The notes under the pieces were generated by a model, which ran no database searches, was not told where the DNA came from, and saw only the letters and a program-made list of their open reading frames with translations. Source: Chloroflexota bacterium (GTDB lineage Bacteria > Chloroflexota > UBA5177 > JANWHV01). From it: DNA of 5,377 nucleotides. Made by a program: the position numbers and the translations under genes. Shown here one piece after another: positions 1 through 5,377 of this stretch (position 1 is the stretch's first letter; each line of letters starts with the position of its first letter). Location: NCBI GenBank assembly GCA_025450375.1, contig JANWHO010000238.1, positions 1-5,377 on the forward strand, given 5' to 3'.

Positions 1-2
1 AC

Positions 3-296
3 AGCGACGATTTTCTGGTGGAGTGCCCGACTGGATCGGGGCAAAAGTTGACCCTCCGGGCGATCGCCGACGATTTGTCGCGCCGCCTGATGCGCCTCTT
101 CGAGCGCGACGAGCAGGGGAACCGCCCCTTCAATGGAGACCACCCGCTCCTGCAACAGGATCCCCACTGGCGCGACTACATCCTGTTCCATGAATACTTC
201 CATGGCGACAGCGGTCTCGGACTGGGGGCCGGCCATCAAACCGGGTGGACGGGCCTGATCGCCAAGCTGATTCAGCAGCAGGGTGAGACTGCCTGA
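3..296 (+). CDS. GH63-like glycoside hydrolase (glucosidase), C-terminal fragment
   Basis: This is the last 97 codons of a gene that begins before the window. The frame is open from the left edge, so the GTG at 18 is an internal valine, not a start. The residues resemble the C-terminal end of bacterial GH63-like (alpha/alpha)6-barrel glucosidases, often annotated as mannosyl-oligosaccharide glucosidase or glucosylglycerate/mannosylglycerate-type hydrolases: ECPTGSG, then [17 protein letters not shown], then the [17 protein letters not shown] tail. In GH63 the catalytic base is a glutamate close to the C terminus, so the Glu encoded at 192-194 (in HEYFHGD) is the likely candidate; this is by analogy. 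No transmembrane segment is visible in the part present. The substrate cannot be told from this fragment. It ends 99 bases before the transketolase start, on the same strand, and may or may not be cotranscribed with it. I am confident of the family type and much less so of the substrate. Confidence 0.8.
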   Translation, partial: SDDFLVECPTGSGQKLTLRAIADDLSRRLMRLFERDEQGNRPFNGDHPLLQQDPHWRDYILFHEYFHGDSGLGLGAGHQTGWTGLIAKLIQQQGETA

Positions 297-395
297 AGCA
301 CACTGAACACCGGTATAGCCGGGTGCCTTATCATGGACGTATGGCACACCCCAATTAGGAGAACCCGATTCGATTGAGTGATGGGATAGACCACC
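297..395 (+). promoter_or_regulatory. Spacer and probable leader/promoter region upstream of transketolase
   Basis: This 99-base stretch has no credible gene. A possible sigma-70-type promoter is TGAACA (304-309) with TATCAT (329-334, five of six matches to TATAAT), but the 19-base spacing is long and the -35 match poor. A small hairpin can form at 308-325 (CACCGG paired with CCGGGTG, one bulged base, loop TATAG), just after the glycosidase stop. A weaker alternative pairs 321-327 with 343-351 and would exclude it. A good Shine-Dalgarno-like AGGAGA lies at 357-362, but it is 33 bases from the transketolase TTG. Promoter and structures are read by eye and are tentative. Confidence 0.3.
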
Positions 396-2432
396 TTGAG
401 TGCGACAGTCAGCCAAGCCACCGAGCAAGACACCGCCCTGGACCAGTTGTGCGTGAACGCGATCCGCACCCTCTCCATCGACGCCGTGACTCACGCGAAC
501 TCCGGCCACCCTGGGATGCCCCTGGGAGCCGCGCCCATGGCCTACGTGCTCTGGACCCGCTTCCGCAAGCATTCCCCCACGAACCCTCACTGGTCCGATC
601 GGGACCGCTTCGTCCTATCCGCCGGGCACGCCTCGATGCTCCTCTACAGCCTCCTGTATCTGACCGGCTACGACCTCCCGATGGATGAGTTGAAGCGCTT
701 CCGCCAGTGGGGCAGCAAGACGCCCGGCCATCCGGAATACCCTGGCACTCCCGGAGTAGAGGTGACCACCGGCCCGCTCGGCCAGGGGTTCGCCAACGCC
801 GTGGGGATGGCGATCGCCGAGGCCCATCTTGCCGCCGCGTTCAATCGCCCCGGCTACGAGATCGTGAACCATCACACCTATGTGATGTGCTCCGATGGCG
901 ATATGATGGAGGGCATCTCCTCCGAGGCCGCCTCCATGGCGGCGCATATGCGCCTGCACAAACTGATCGCCTTCTACGATGACAACAGTGTTTCCCTGGA
1001 TGGCCCCACCAGCCTGAGCTTCGATCAGGAAGATGTGAGTCTCCGCTTCGAGGGTCACGGCTGGCATGTGCTCTACGTGGAGGACGGCAATGACCTGGAG
1101 GCGATCGACGGGGCGATTCGCGAGGCCCAGAGCCAGCAAGAGAAACCAACCCTGATCCGGGTCAAAACCCATATCGGCTATGGCAGCCCCAAGCAAGACA
1201 GCAGCAAGGCGCACGGAAGCGCGTTTTCCCCTGCCGAGGTGATAGAGACCAAGCGCACGCTGGGGTGGCCCAATGAGGAAACGTTCTGGGTCCCGGACAC
1301 CGCCCTGTCCCACTTTCGCGAGGAGGTTGCCAAGGGAAAGGCCCAGGAAGCTGCCTGGAACACTCTTTATGCCTCGTACCGCCAGGCCCATCCGGACCTT
1401 GCCGTGCAGTGGGAGGCGGCGCAGGCGGGGAAACTGCCCGAGGGCTGGGACGCCGACATCCCCACCTTCGGCCCTAACGATGCCCAGGCGACCCGCCAGG
1501 CCAGCGGCAAGGTGCTGAACGCAATCGCTCCACATCTTCCCACCCTGATCGGCGGCTCCGCCGATCTTTCGGGCTCGACCGAAACCGATCTCAAGGGAAT
1601 GGGGATATTCGGCCCCGGCAACTATCAAGGACGGAACATTTACTTCGGGGTCCGCGAGCACGCGATGGGCGCCGCCGTCAACGGGATGGCCGTGCATGGG
1701 GGCCTCTGGCCCTTTGGCGGCACCTTCCTGATGTTCTTTAGCTACATGATGAACCCGGTGCGGATGGCGGCTCTGATGGAGAGTCCCTCGCTCTTCGTCT
1801 ATACGCACGACGGAATCGGCCTGGGCGAGGATGGACCCACCCACCAGCAGATCGAGGTGCTGGCCGCCATGCGGGCCATCCCCAATTTACTGGTATTCCG
1901 CCCGGCGGACGCCAACGAGAGCGCCGAGTCGTGGCGAATGGCGATCAGTCATCGCGAGGGGCCCAGTGCCCTGTGCTTTACCCGGCAGAAACTGCCCATT
2001 CTGAACCACGATGAAGGGCAGCCGGTCTCCGATACCGCCAAGGGCGGCTACATCCTGGCCCGCGAGCAAGGCAAGTCCACCCCTGACCTCATCTTGATGG
2101 GTTCGGGCTCCGAGGTGCAATGGCTGGTAGGGGCGCGGACCACCCTGCAAGCCGAGGGGATCGCCACCCGCGTGGTCAGCATGCCCTGCCAGGAACTGTT
2201 CCTGCGCCAGCCGAAGGCATACCAAGACGAGGTGCTGCCCCCCGCGGTGCGGACCCGCCTGGCCTGCGAGGCGGCGGCGAGCGAGCCGTGGTTCCGGTTT
2301 ACCGGGCTCGACGGCACGGTGGTAGGCCTCGATCACTTCGGCGCCTCCGCGCCAGCGGACGTGCTGTTCAAGGAGTATGGCTTTACCGCCGAGAACGTGA
2401 CGAACCGGGCCAGGGCTCTGGTCAAGAAGTAG
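396..2432 (+). CDS. tkt: Transketolase
   Basis: Cytoplasmic thiamine-diphosphate enzyme that moves two-carbon ketol units between ketose and aldose phosphates (xylulose 5-P, ribose 5-P, erythrose 4-P) in the non-oxidative pentose phosphate pathway, and in the Calvin cycle where present. The 678 aa match the usual ~660-690. Compared with yeast transketolase, the substrate and cofactor histidines are present: H38 in SGHPG, H78 in SAGHA, H112 in PGHPE, H273, H471 in THDGIG and H483 in GPTHQ. The ThDP/metal motif runs from SDG (166-168) to N197 with the expected spacing. The first Gly of the classic GDG is Ser, a variant I know from many bacterial transketolases. The cofactor-activating Glu is E421 in GVREHAMG. 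Order: pyrophosphate domain, pyrimidine domain, C-terminal domain. The TTG at 396 is chosen because a stop at 387-389 closes the frame upstream and the next candidates (447, 453) would cut the conserved first helix; the Shine-Dalgarno before it is weak. Transaldolase follows after 10 bases. Confidence 0.96.
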   Translation: MSATVSQATEQDTALDQLCVNAIRTLSIDAVTHANSGHPGMPLGAAPMAYVLWTRFRKHSPTNPHWSDRDRFVLSAGHASMLLYSLLYLTGYDLPMDELKRFRQWGSKTPGHPEYPGTPGVEVTTGPLGQGFANAVGMAIAEAHLAAAFNRPGYEIVNHHTYVMCSDGDMMEGISSEAASMAAHMRLHKLIAFYDDNSVSLDGPTSLSFDQEDVSLRFEGHGWHVLYVEDGNDLEAIDGAIREAQSQQEKPTLIRVKTHIGYGSPKQDSSKAHGSAFSPAEVIETKRTLGWPNEETFWVPDTALSHFREEVAKGKAQEAAWNTLYASYRQAHPDLAVQWEAAQAGKLPEGWDADIPTFGPNDAQATRQASGKVLNAIAPHLPTLIGGSADLSGSTETDLKGMGIFGPGNYQGRNIYFGVREHAMGAAVNGMAVHGGLWPFGGTFLMFFSYMMNPVRMAALMESPSLFVYTHDGIGLGEDGPTHQQIEVLAAMRAIPNLLVFRPADANESAESWRMAISHREGPSALCFTRQKLPILNHDEGQPVSDTAKGGYILAREQGKSTPDLILMGSGSEVQWLVGARTTLQAEGIATRVVSMPCQELFLRQPKAYQDEVLPPAVRTRLACEAAASEPWFRFTGLDGTVVGLDHFGASAPADVLFKEYGFTAENVTNRARALVKK

Positions 2433-2436
2433 GAGG
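2431..2436 (+). promoter_or_regulatory. Ribosome binding site of transaldolase, overlapping the tkt stop
   Basis: A perfect AGGAGG begins inside the TAG stop codon of transketolase and lies 6 bases before the transaldolase ATG at 2443. This fixes the start and implies that the two genes share a message and are probably translationally coupled. Confidence 0.85.
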
Positions 2437-2442
2437 AAGATT

Positions 2443-3579
2443 ATGGCAGCCAATACTCTGCAACAGATGTTCGAGCACGGGCAAAGCCCCTGGATCGACA
2501 ATATTACCCGCGGGATGCTCCAGACCGGCGAGCTGCAACGGCTCGTGGACCAGGGGATCGTGGGCCTCACCTCCAATCCAACCATCTTCCAGAAGGCGAT
2601 CAGCGGCGGAGCGGAGTATGACGATACGCTCCGGGCCATGGGGCGAGCGGGCAAGACCACGGAGGAGATCTACGACGCCCTGGTTCTTGAGGATCTCGGG
2701 AACGCGACGCGGATCCTGCGCCCGGTCTACGACCGGACTAAGGGTGGCGATGGCTTCGCCAGCCTGGAGGTGCTCCCCGAGTTAGCGCACGAGACCGCCA
2801 AATCGATTTCCGAGGGCCTCCGTTACTTCGGCTTCCTGAACGCCCCGAACCTGATGATCAAGATCCCCGGCACCGCGGAAGGGGTTCCCGCGATCAAAAA
2901 GCTGACCAGCGAGGGGGTGAACGTCAATGTCACCCTCCTCTTCTCGCTGGACAGCTACCGGGCAATCGCCAATGCCTACATCGAGGGGTTGGAAGATTTG
3001 GCGCAAGCCGGGAAGCCGTTGCACAATGTCTCGTCGGTAGCATCGTTCTTCGTCAGCCGGGTGGACACCGCCGTCGATGCGCTGCTCGACCAAAAGGCCA
3101 AGGATGACCCGGCGCGGGCCTCCGAATATCAGGCGCTCCACGGGAAGGCGGCGATCGCCAACGCCAAGCTTGCCTACGCCGATGTGTACGAGCAACTCTT
3201 CAACGGCCCGCGCTGGGAGGCCCTGGCGGCCAAGGGCGCTCGGCGGCAGCGCCCCCTGTGGGCGAGTACCAGCACCAAGAATCCGGCCTACCGCGATGTC
3301 CTCTACGTGGAGGAACTGATCGGTCCCGACACCGTCGATACCATGCCGCCCGGCACGATCACCGACTTCCTGGACCATGGGCGGGTACGGAACTCCCTGC
3401 AAGAGGATGTCGAGGGAGCGCGCGACCTGTCGCGCCGACTGAAGGCGGCGGGGATCGACATGGCCGAGGTGACGCGGAAGCTGCAGGACGACGGAGTGGC
3501 GTCGTTCTCCAAGTCGTTCACCGATCTCATGACCACGATTAGCGGCAAGTGCCAGGAAGTCCTGGCCCACGCGGGTTAG
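2443..3579 (+). CDS. tal: Transaldolase (long, ~370-380 aa type)
   Basis: Cytoplasmic TIM-barrel class I aldolase-type enzyme that transfers a dihydroxyacetone unit between sedoheptulose 7-P or fructose 6-P and glyceraldehyde 3-P or erythrose 4-P, working with transketolase in the pentose phosphate pathway. The product is 378 aa, the length of the larger transaldolase subfamily of actinobacteria, Chloroflexota and some proteobacteria rather than the ~315 aa TalB or ~215 aa short forms. Visible motifs: WIDNITR with D19; the family signature GLTSNPTIFQKAI (41-53); the Schiff-base lysine K140 in LMIKIPGT; SFFVSRVD (201-208); WASTSTKNP (273-281); TMPPGT (300-305). ATG 2443 has an ideal AGGAGG upstream. 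The gene ends in tandem stops TAG TAG (3577-3582). A strong hairpin lies in the spacer before the next gene, so downstream expression may be reduced relative to this gene. No missing key residue was seen. Confidence 0.95.
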   Translation: MAANTLQQMFEHGQSPWIDNITRGMLQTGELQRLVDQGIVGLTSNPTIFQKAISGGAEYDDTLRAMGRAGKTTEEIYDALVLEDLGNATRILRPVYDRTKGGDGFASLEVLPELAHETAKSISEGLRYFGFLNAPNLMIKIPGTAEGVPAIKKLTSEGVNVNVTLLFSLDSYRAIANAYIEGLEDLAQAGKPLHNVSSVASFFVSRVDTAVDALLDQKAKDDPARASEYQALHGKAAIANAKLAYADVYEQLFNGPRWEALAAKGARRQRPLWASTSTKNPAYRDVLYVEELIGPDTVDTMPPGTITDFLDHGRVRNSLQEDVEGARDLSRRLKAAGIDMAEVTRKLQDDGVASFSKSFTDLMTTISGKCQEVLAHAG

Positions 3580-3589
3580 TAGGGTGGAT

Positions 3590-3630
3590 GGCACGCGCTG
3601 GACGTGGGACTGCCGCGTCCAGCGCGTGCC
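3590..3630 (+). terminator. Strong hairpin after transaldolase; possible terminator or attenuator
   Basis: GGCACGCGCTGGACG (3590-3604) is perfectly complementary to CGTCCAGCGCGTGCC (3616-3630). Inner pairs (one G-T, two G-C) extend the stem to 18 bp with a 5-base loop, 3608-3612. It starts 10 bases after the transaldolase stop and is followed by a stretch with seven T in ten (3631-3640). That is compatible with intrinsic termination or attenuation, although the T-run is broken by A and G. It could equally be an mRNA-stabilising 3' structure or a dispersed palindromic repeat. The pairing is certain; the role is inferred. Confidence 0.5.
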
Positions 3631-3640
3631 TATGTGTTTT

Positions 3641-3656
3641 GGTCGCGCCGGCGACC
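3641..3656 (+). promoter_or_regulatory. Small hairpin immediately before the gnd ribosome binding site
   Basis: GGTCGC (3641-3646) pairs with GCGACC (3651-3656) around the loop GCCG. The stem ends one base before the GAGGGAGG Shine-Dalgarno at 3658-3665, so it could influence ribosome access or mark a processed 5' end. The pairing is exact but short, and its function is speculative. Confidence 0.35.
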
Positions 3657-3657
3657 T

Positions 3658-3665
3658 GAGGGAGG
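3658..3665 (+). promoter_or_regulatory. Ribosome binding site that sets the gnd start
   Basis: GAGGGAGG lies 4 bases before GTG 3670 and supports that codon over the GTG at 3604. Starting at 3604 would add 22 unrelated residues and put the start in the left arm of the 3590-3630 hairpin. An ATG at 3668 overlaps the GTG but is out of frame. Confidence 0.75.
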
Positions 3666-3669
3666 TCAT

Positions 3670-4581
3670 GTGCAAATCGCGATGATTGGCCTTGGCCGCA
3701 TGGGCGGCAACATGGTGACTCGGCTGGTCCAGGGCGGCCACCAGGTGGTGGCGTACGATCGCAGCCCGGAGGCGGTCCAAACAGCGGTCGATCATGGCGC
3801 TACCGGAGCTAACTCGCTTAAGGATCTGGTGAGTAAGCTGCAAGCCCCGCGCGCGGTGTGGGTGATGGTCCCGGCGGGCGGCCCGACCGAGGATACGATC
3901 AAGGAACTGGCCGGCCTGTTGTCATCCGGCGACACGATCATCGATGGCGGCAATTCCAACTGGCACGACAGTATGCGCCGGGCCGCCGAACTGGCGCCCA
4001 AGGGGCTTCGTTTCGTGGACGCCGGAACGAGCGGCGGCGTCTGGGGCCTGCAAGTCGGCTACTGTCTGATGGCGGGCGGCTCCGACGAGGCGATCGCCCA
4101 TGTATCCCCGGCCCTGATCACCCTGGCGCCCGAGGACGGTTTCAAGCACTGCGGACCGGCCGGATCGGGCCATTTCGTCAAGATGGTCCATAACGGGATC
4201 GAATATGGGATGATGCAAGCCTACGCCGAGGGCTTCGACATTATGAAGAGTTCCAAGCTGTTCCCGAATCTCGATCTGCCGGGAATCGCCGACCTGTGGG
4301 GCCATGGCTCGGTGGTCCGCTCCTGGTTGCTGGAACTGGCGGCCGACGCGCTAAAGAAGGATCCCGGCCTCGATAGCCTGGAGCCCTACGTGGAGGATTC
4401 CGGCGAGGGCCGCTGGACCGTGTTGGCGGCCATGGACGGGGATGTTCCCGCCCCCGTGATCACCCTCTCGTTGTTCGAGCGTTTCCGCTCCCGCCAGGCC
4501 AATAGTTTCACCGACCGTATGCTGGCGGCGCTCCGTAATGAGTTTGGCGGGCACGCCGTGAAATCGGCGCCCAAAAAATAA
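3670..4581 (+). CDS. gnd: 6-phosphogluconate dehydrogenase, decarboxylating, short type
   Basis: Oxidatively decarboxylates 6-phosphogluconate to ribulose 5-phosphate with reduction of NAD(P), feeding the transketolase and transaldolase encoded upstream. From GTG 3670 the protein has 303 aa, the usual size of the short GntZ/YqeC-like branch and not the ~470 aa E. coli Gnd. Motifs: Rossmann GLGRMG (7-12) with GxGxxG; YDR at 29-31; VPAGG; substrate motif DGGNSNW (92-98); SGG (121-123) in AGTSGGVWG; catalytic HFVKMVHNGIEYG with K171, N175 and E178 at the canonical Lys-to-Glu spacing of seven; DSGEGRW (243-249) and the GGHAV tail in the helical C-terminal domain. The acidic D30 after the second strand suggests NAD preference, though R31 could tolerate NADP; this is inference. 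The next gene starts 28 bases downstream, so they are probably cotranscribed. No glucose-6-phosphate dehydrogenase or lactonase gene is in the window. Confidence 0.93.
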   Translation: MQIAMIGLGRMGGNMVTRLVQGGHQVVAYDRSPEAVQTAVDHGATGANSLKDLVSKLQAPRAVWVMVPAGGPTEDTIKELAGLLSSGDTIIDGGNSNWHDSMRRAAELAPKGLRFVDAGTSGGVWGLQVGYCLMAGGSDEAIAHVSPALITLAPEDGFKHCGPAGSGHFVKMVHNGIEYGMMQAYAEGFDIMKSSKLFPNLDLPGIADLWGHGSVVRSWLLELAADALKKDPGLDSLEPYVEDSGEGRWTVLAAMDGDVPAPVITLSLFERFRSRQANSFTDRMLAALRNEFGGHAVKSAPKK

Positions 4582-4597
4582 CCTACCGGGGGTGGGG

Positions 4598-4605
4598 AAA
4601 GGAAG
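4598..4605 (+). promoter_or_regulatory. Ribosome binding site of the LacD-like aldolase gene
   Basis: AAAGGAAG lies 4 bases before ATG 4610. It favours ATG 4610 over the in-frame GTG at 4592, which lies upstream of this site and would add six residues. Numbering from 4610 also places the conserved Asp-Gln pair at 27-28, as in LacD. Confidence 0.7.
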
Positions 4606-4609
4606 AACC

Positions 4610-5377
4610 ATGGCCATATCCATTGGCGTGTTGCGCGGACTGCAACAAATCTCCAACCAGCAGGGCATCTTCACCATGGCCGCGATGGACCAGCGGGGGG
4701 CGCTCAAGTCCATGCTCAATCCAGGAGGCGACGTGCCCTACGGGGAGATGCGCCAGACCAAGATCGACGTGGTCGGGGCGCTGGCCCCTCATGCCAGTGC
4801 CTTGCTGATCGACCCGGAATACGGGGCCGCCGAATGCATCGCGGAAGGGGCGCTCCCCGGCAGTTGCGGGCTGATCGTCTCGATCGAGAAGACCGGATAT
4901 ACCCTGGACGGCAGCGGCCGCCTGGCCGAACTGATCCCCGATTGGGGGGTGGTCCGGATCAAGCGGATGGGGGCCAGCGCCGTCAAACTGCTCGTCTACT
5001 ACCATCCCGACGAGATGGAGGCCGCCCGCAAACAGCGCGACGTGGTCGCCTCCGTGCTGGAGGATTGCCGCAAGTACGACATCCCCCTGCTGGTGGAAGC
5101 GGTAGCCTACCCACTGGCCGGCCAGGATAAAGAGAGTTTCGCCTAAAGCAAGCCGGACGCGGTGGTCCGTTCGGCGGAAGAACTCTGTCCCCTGGGCTTC
5201 GATGTCTACAAGGCCGAGTTCCCGGTCGACCTCGCCTATCCTTTCGAGGAGAATAACCTAGGCGAGTGGTGCCGGAAGCTGGACGCCGCCACCAGCCAGC
5301 CCTGGGTCATCCTGAGCGCCGGGGTGGGGATCGACCAATTCGCCAGGCAAGTGGAGATTGCCTGCCAGAACGGCGCC
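4610..5377 (+). pseudogene. LacD-like class I ketose-bisphosphate aldolase, interrupted by in-frame TAA and cut by window end
   Basis: Resembles the LacD/YihT family of Schiff-base TIM-barrel aldolases (tagatose 1,6-bisphosphate aldolase, sulfofructose-phosphate aldolase and relatives), which cleave ketose 1,6-bisphosphates; LacD itself is lax in stereospecificity and also takes fructose 1,6-bisphosphate. Seen here: AMDQRGALK with D27 and Q28, GASAVKLLVYYHPDE with K126 (LacD Lys125), and LLVEAVAYP with E163 (LacD Glu163). TAA at 5144-5146 ends the frame after 178 residues, about half the usual ~320-340. The same frame then stays open for 77 codons and is clearly homologous: FDVYKAEFPVDLAY, carrying the Schiff-base lysine equivalent to LacD Lys205, then WVILSAGVG and RQVEIACQNGA at the window end. 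A product stopping at the TAA lacks the catalytic lysine and should be inactive as an aldolase. It may be a recent pseudogene or a sequence error; readthrough is less likely. Position after gnd suggests a role joining pentose phosphates to glycolysis. Confidence 0.8.
5144..5146 (+). other. In-frame TAA stop inside the aldolase reading frame
   Basis: The ochre codon sits between KESFA and SKPDAVV, where LacD relatives have an ordinary, often charged, residue ahead of a Lys-Pro pair. One base change from AAA, GAA or CAA would create it. No frameshift is involved: homology and strong G/C third positions continue in the same frame on both sides. The organism appears to use TAA as a normal stop, since gnd ends with one at 4579-4581. 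Confidence 0.85.

Noticed and set aside
374..688. 104-codon + strand frame starting at TTG 374
   Set aside because: It overlaps transketolase in another frame and its translation past the first codons is a shadow of it (Arg/Pro-rich). Only its start region is kept, as a finding about translation initiation.
891..899. Ser instead of Gly in the transketolase ThDP motif (SDG for GDG) as a possible inactivating change
   Set aside because: SDGD(L/M)MEG is a common natural variant in bacterial transketolases, and the Asp and downstream Asn that bind the metal are intact.
615..1844. 409-codon open frame on the - strand opposite transketolase
   Set aside because: It lies wholly antisense to a clear transketolase in GC-rich sequence. 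It resembles no family I know, and the opposite strand carries every conserved motif.
1887..2660. 257-codon open frame on the - strand over the tkt-tal junction
   Set aside because: It runs antisense through the transketolase C-terminal region, the tal ribosome binding site and the tal start, with no recognisable domain.
3604..3669. 22-codon N-terminal extension of 6-phosphogluconate dehydrogenase from GTG 3604
   Set aside because: The added residues are not family-like and are encoded by the hairpin spacer. GTG 3670 has a strong Shine-Dalgarno and gives a normal Rossmann N-terminus.
2782..3843. 353-codon open frame on the - strand across tal, the spacer and gnd
   Set aside because: It is antisense to two well-supported genes and crosses the hairpin spacer. 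The translation is low-complexity in Arg, Gly and His, typical of a GC-bias shadow.
5144..5146. Stop-codon reassignment or selenocysteine/pyrrolysine-type recoding at the aldolase TAA
   Set aside because: TAA is used as a normal terminator of gnd, selenocysteine uses TGA and pyrrolysine TAG, and the position needs no special residue in the family.

Overview
The window reads as an ordinary, GC-rich (roughly 60% by eye) bacterial chromosomal region with densely packed genes, all on the + strand. It carries a central-carbon operon. I see no phage, insertion sequence, CRISPR array, tRNA or rRNA. The transaldolase is the long (~370-380 aa) type found in actinobacteria, Chloroflexota and some proteobacteria, and the 6-phosphogluconate dehydrogenase is the short (~300 aa) type. 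This fits a free-living bacterium of proteobacterial (for example acidophile-like), Chloroflexota or Acidobacteriota affinity, but the window alone cannot decide which. Four copies of the HIP1-like palindrome GGCGATCGCC recall cyanobacteria, but the gene types do not.

Layout: 3-296 is the C-terminal end of a GH63-like glycoside hydrolase. 297-395 is a 99-base spacer that probably holds the promoter and leader of the following genes. 396-2432 encodes transketolase (TTG start). 2443-3579 encodes transaldolase; its Shine-Dalgarno overlaps the transketolase stop codon. 3580-3669 is a 90-base spacer with two hairpins, one of them a perfect 15-bp stem (18 bp with inner pairs) followed by a T-rich stretch. 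3670-4581 encodes a short 6-phosphogluconate dehydrogenase (GTG start). 4610-5377 encodes a LacD-like class I aldolase that runs off the window and is interrupted by an in-frame TAA at 5144-5146.

Functionally, 6-phosphogluconate dehydrogenase supplies ribulose 5-phosphate and reduced cofactor. Transketolase and transaldolase interconvert pentose phosphates with fructose 6-phosphate and glyceraldehyde 3-phosphate. The aldolase would act on ketose bisphosphates at the junction with glycolysis. The upstream glycosidase may feed hexose from a storage or compatible-solute glycoside, but this is inferred from proximity only.

The most notable point is the nonsense codon in the aldolase. It separates the substrate-binding residues from the Schiff-base lysine, yet the frame stays open and family-like for 77 codons after it. 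The hairpin pair between the transaldolase and 6-phosphogluconate dehydrogenase genes comes second. I found no convincing new biological system here.
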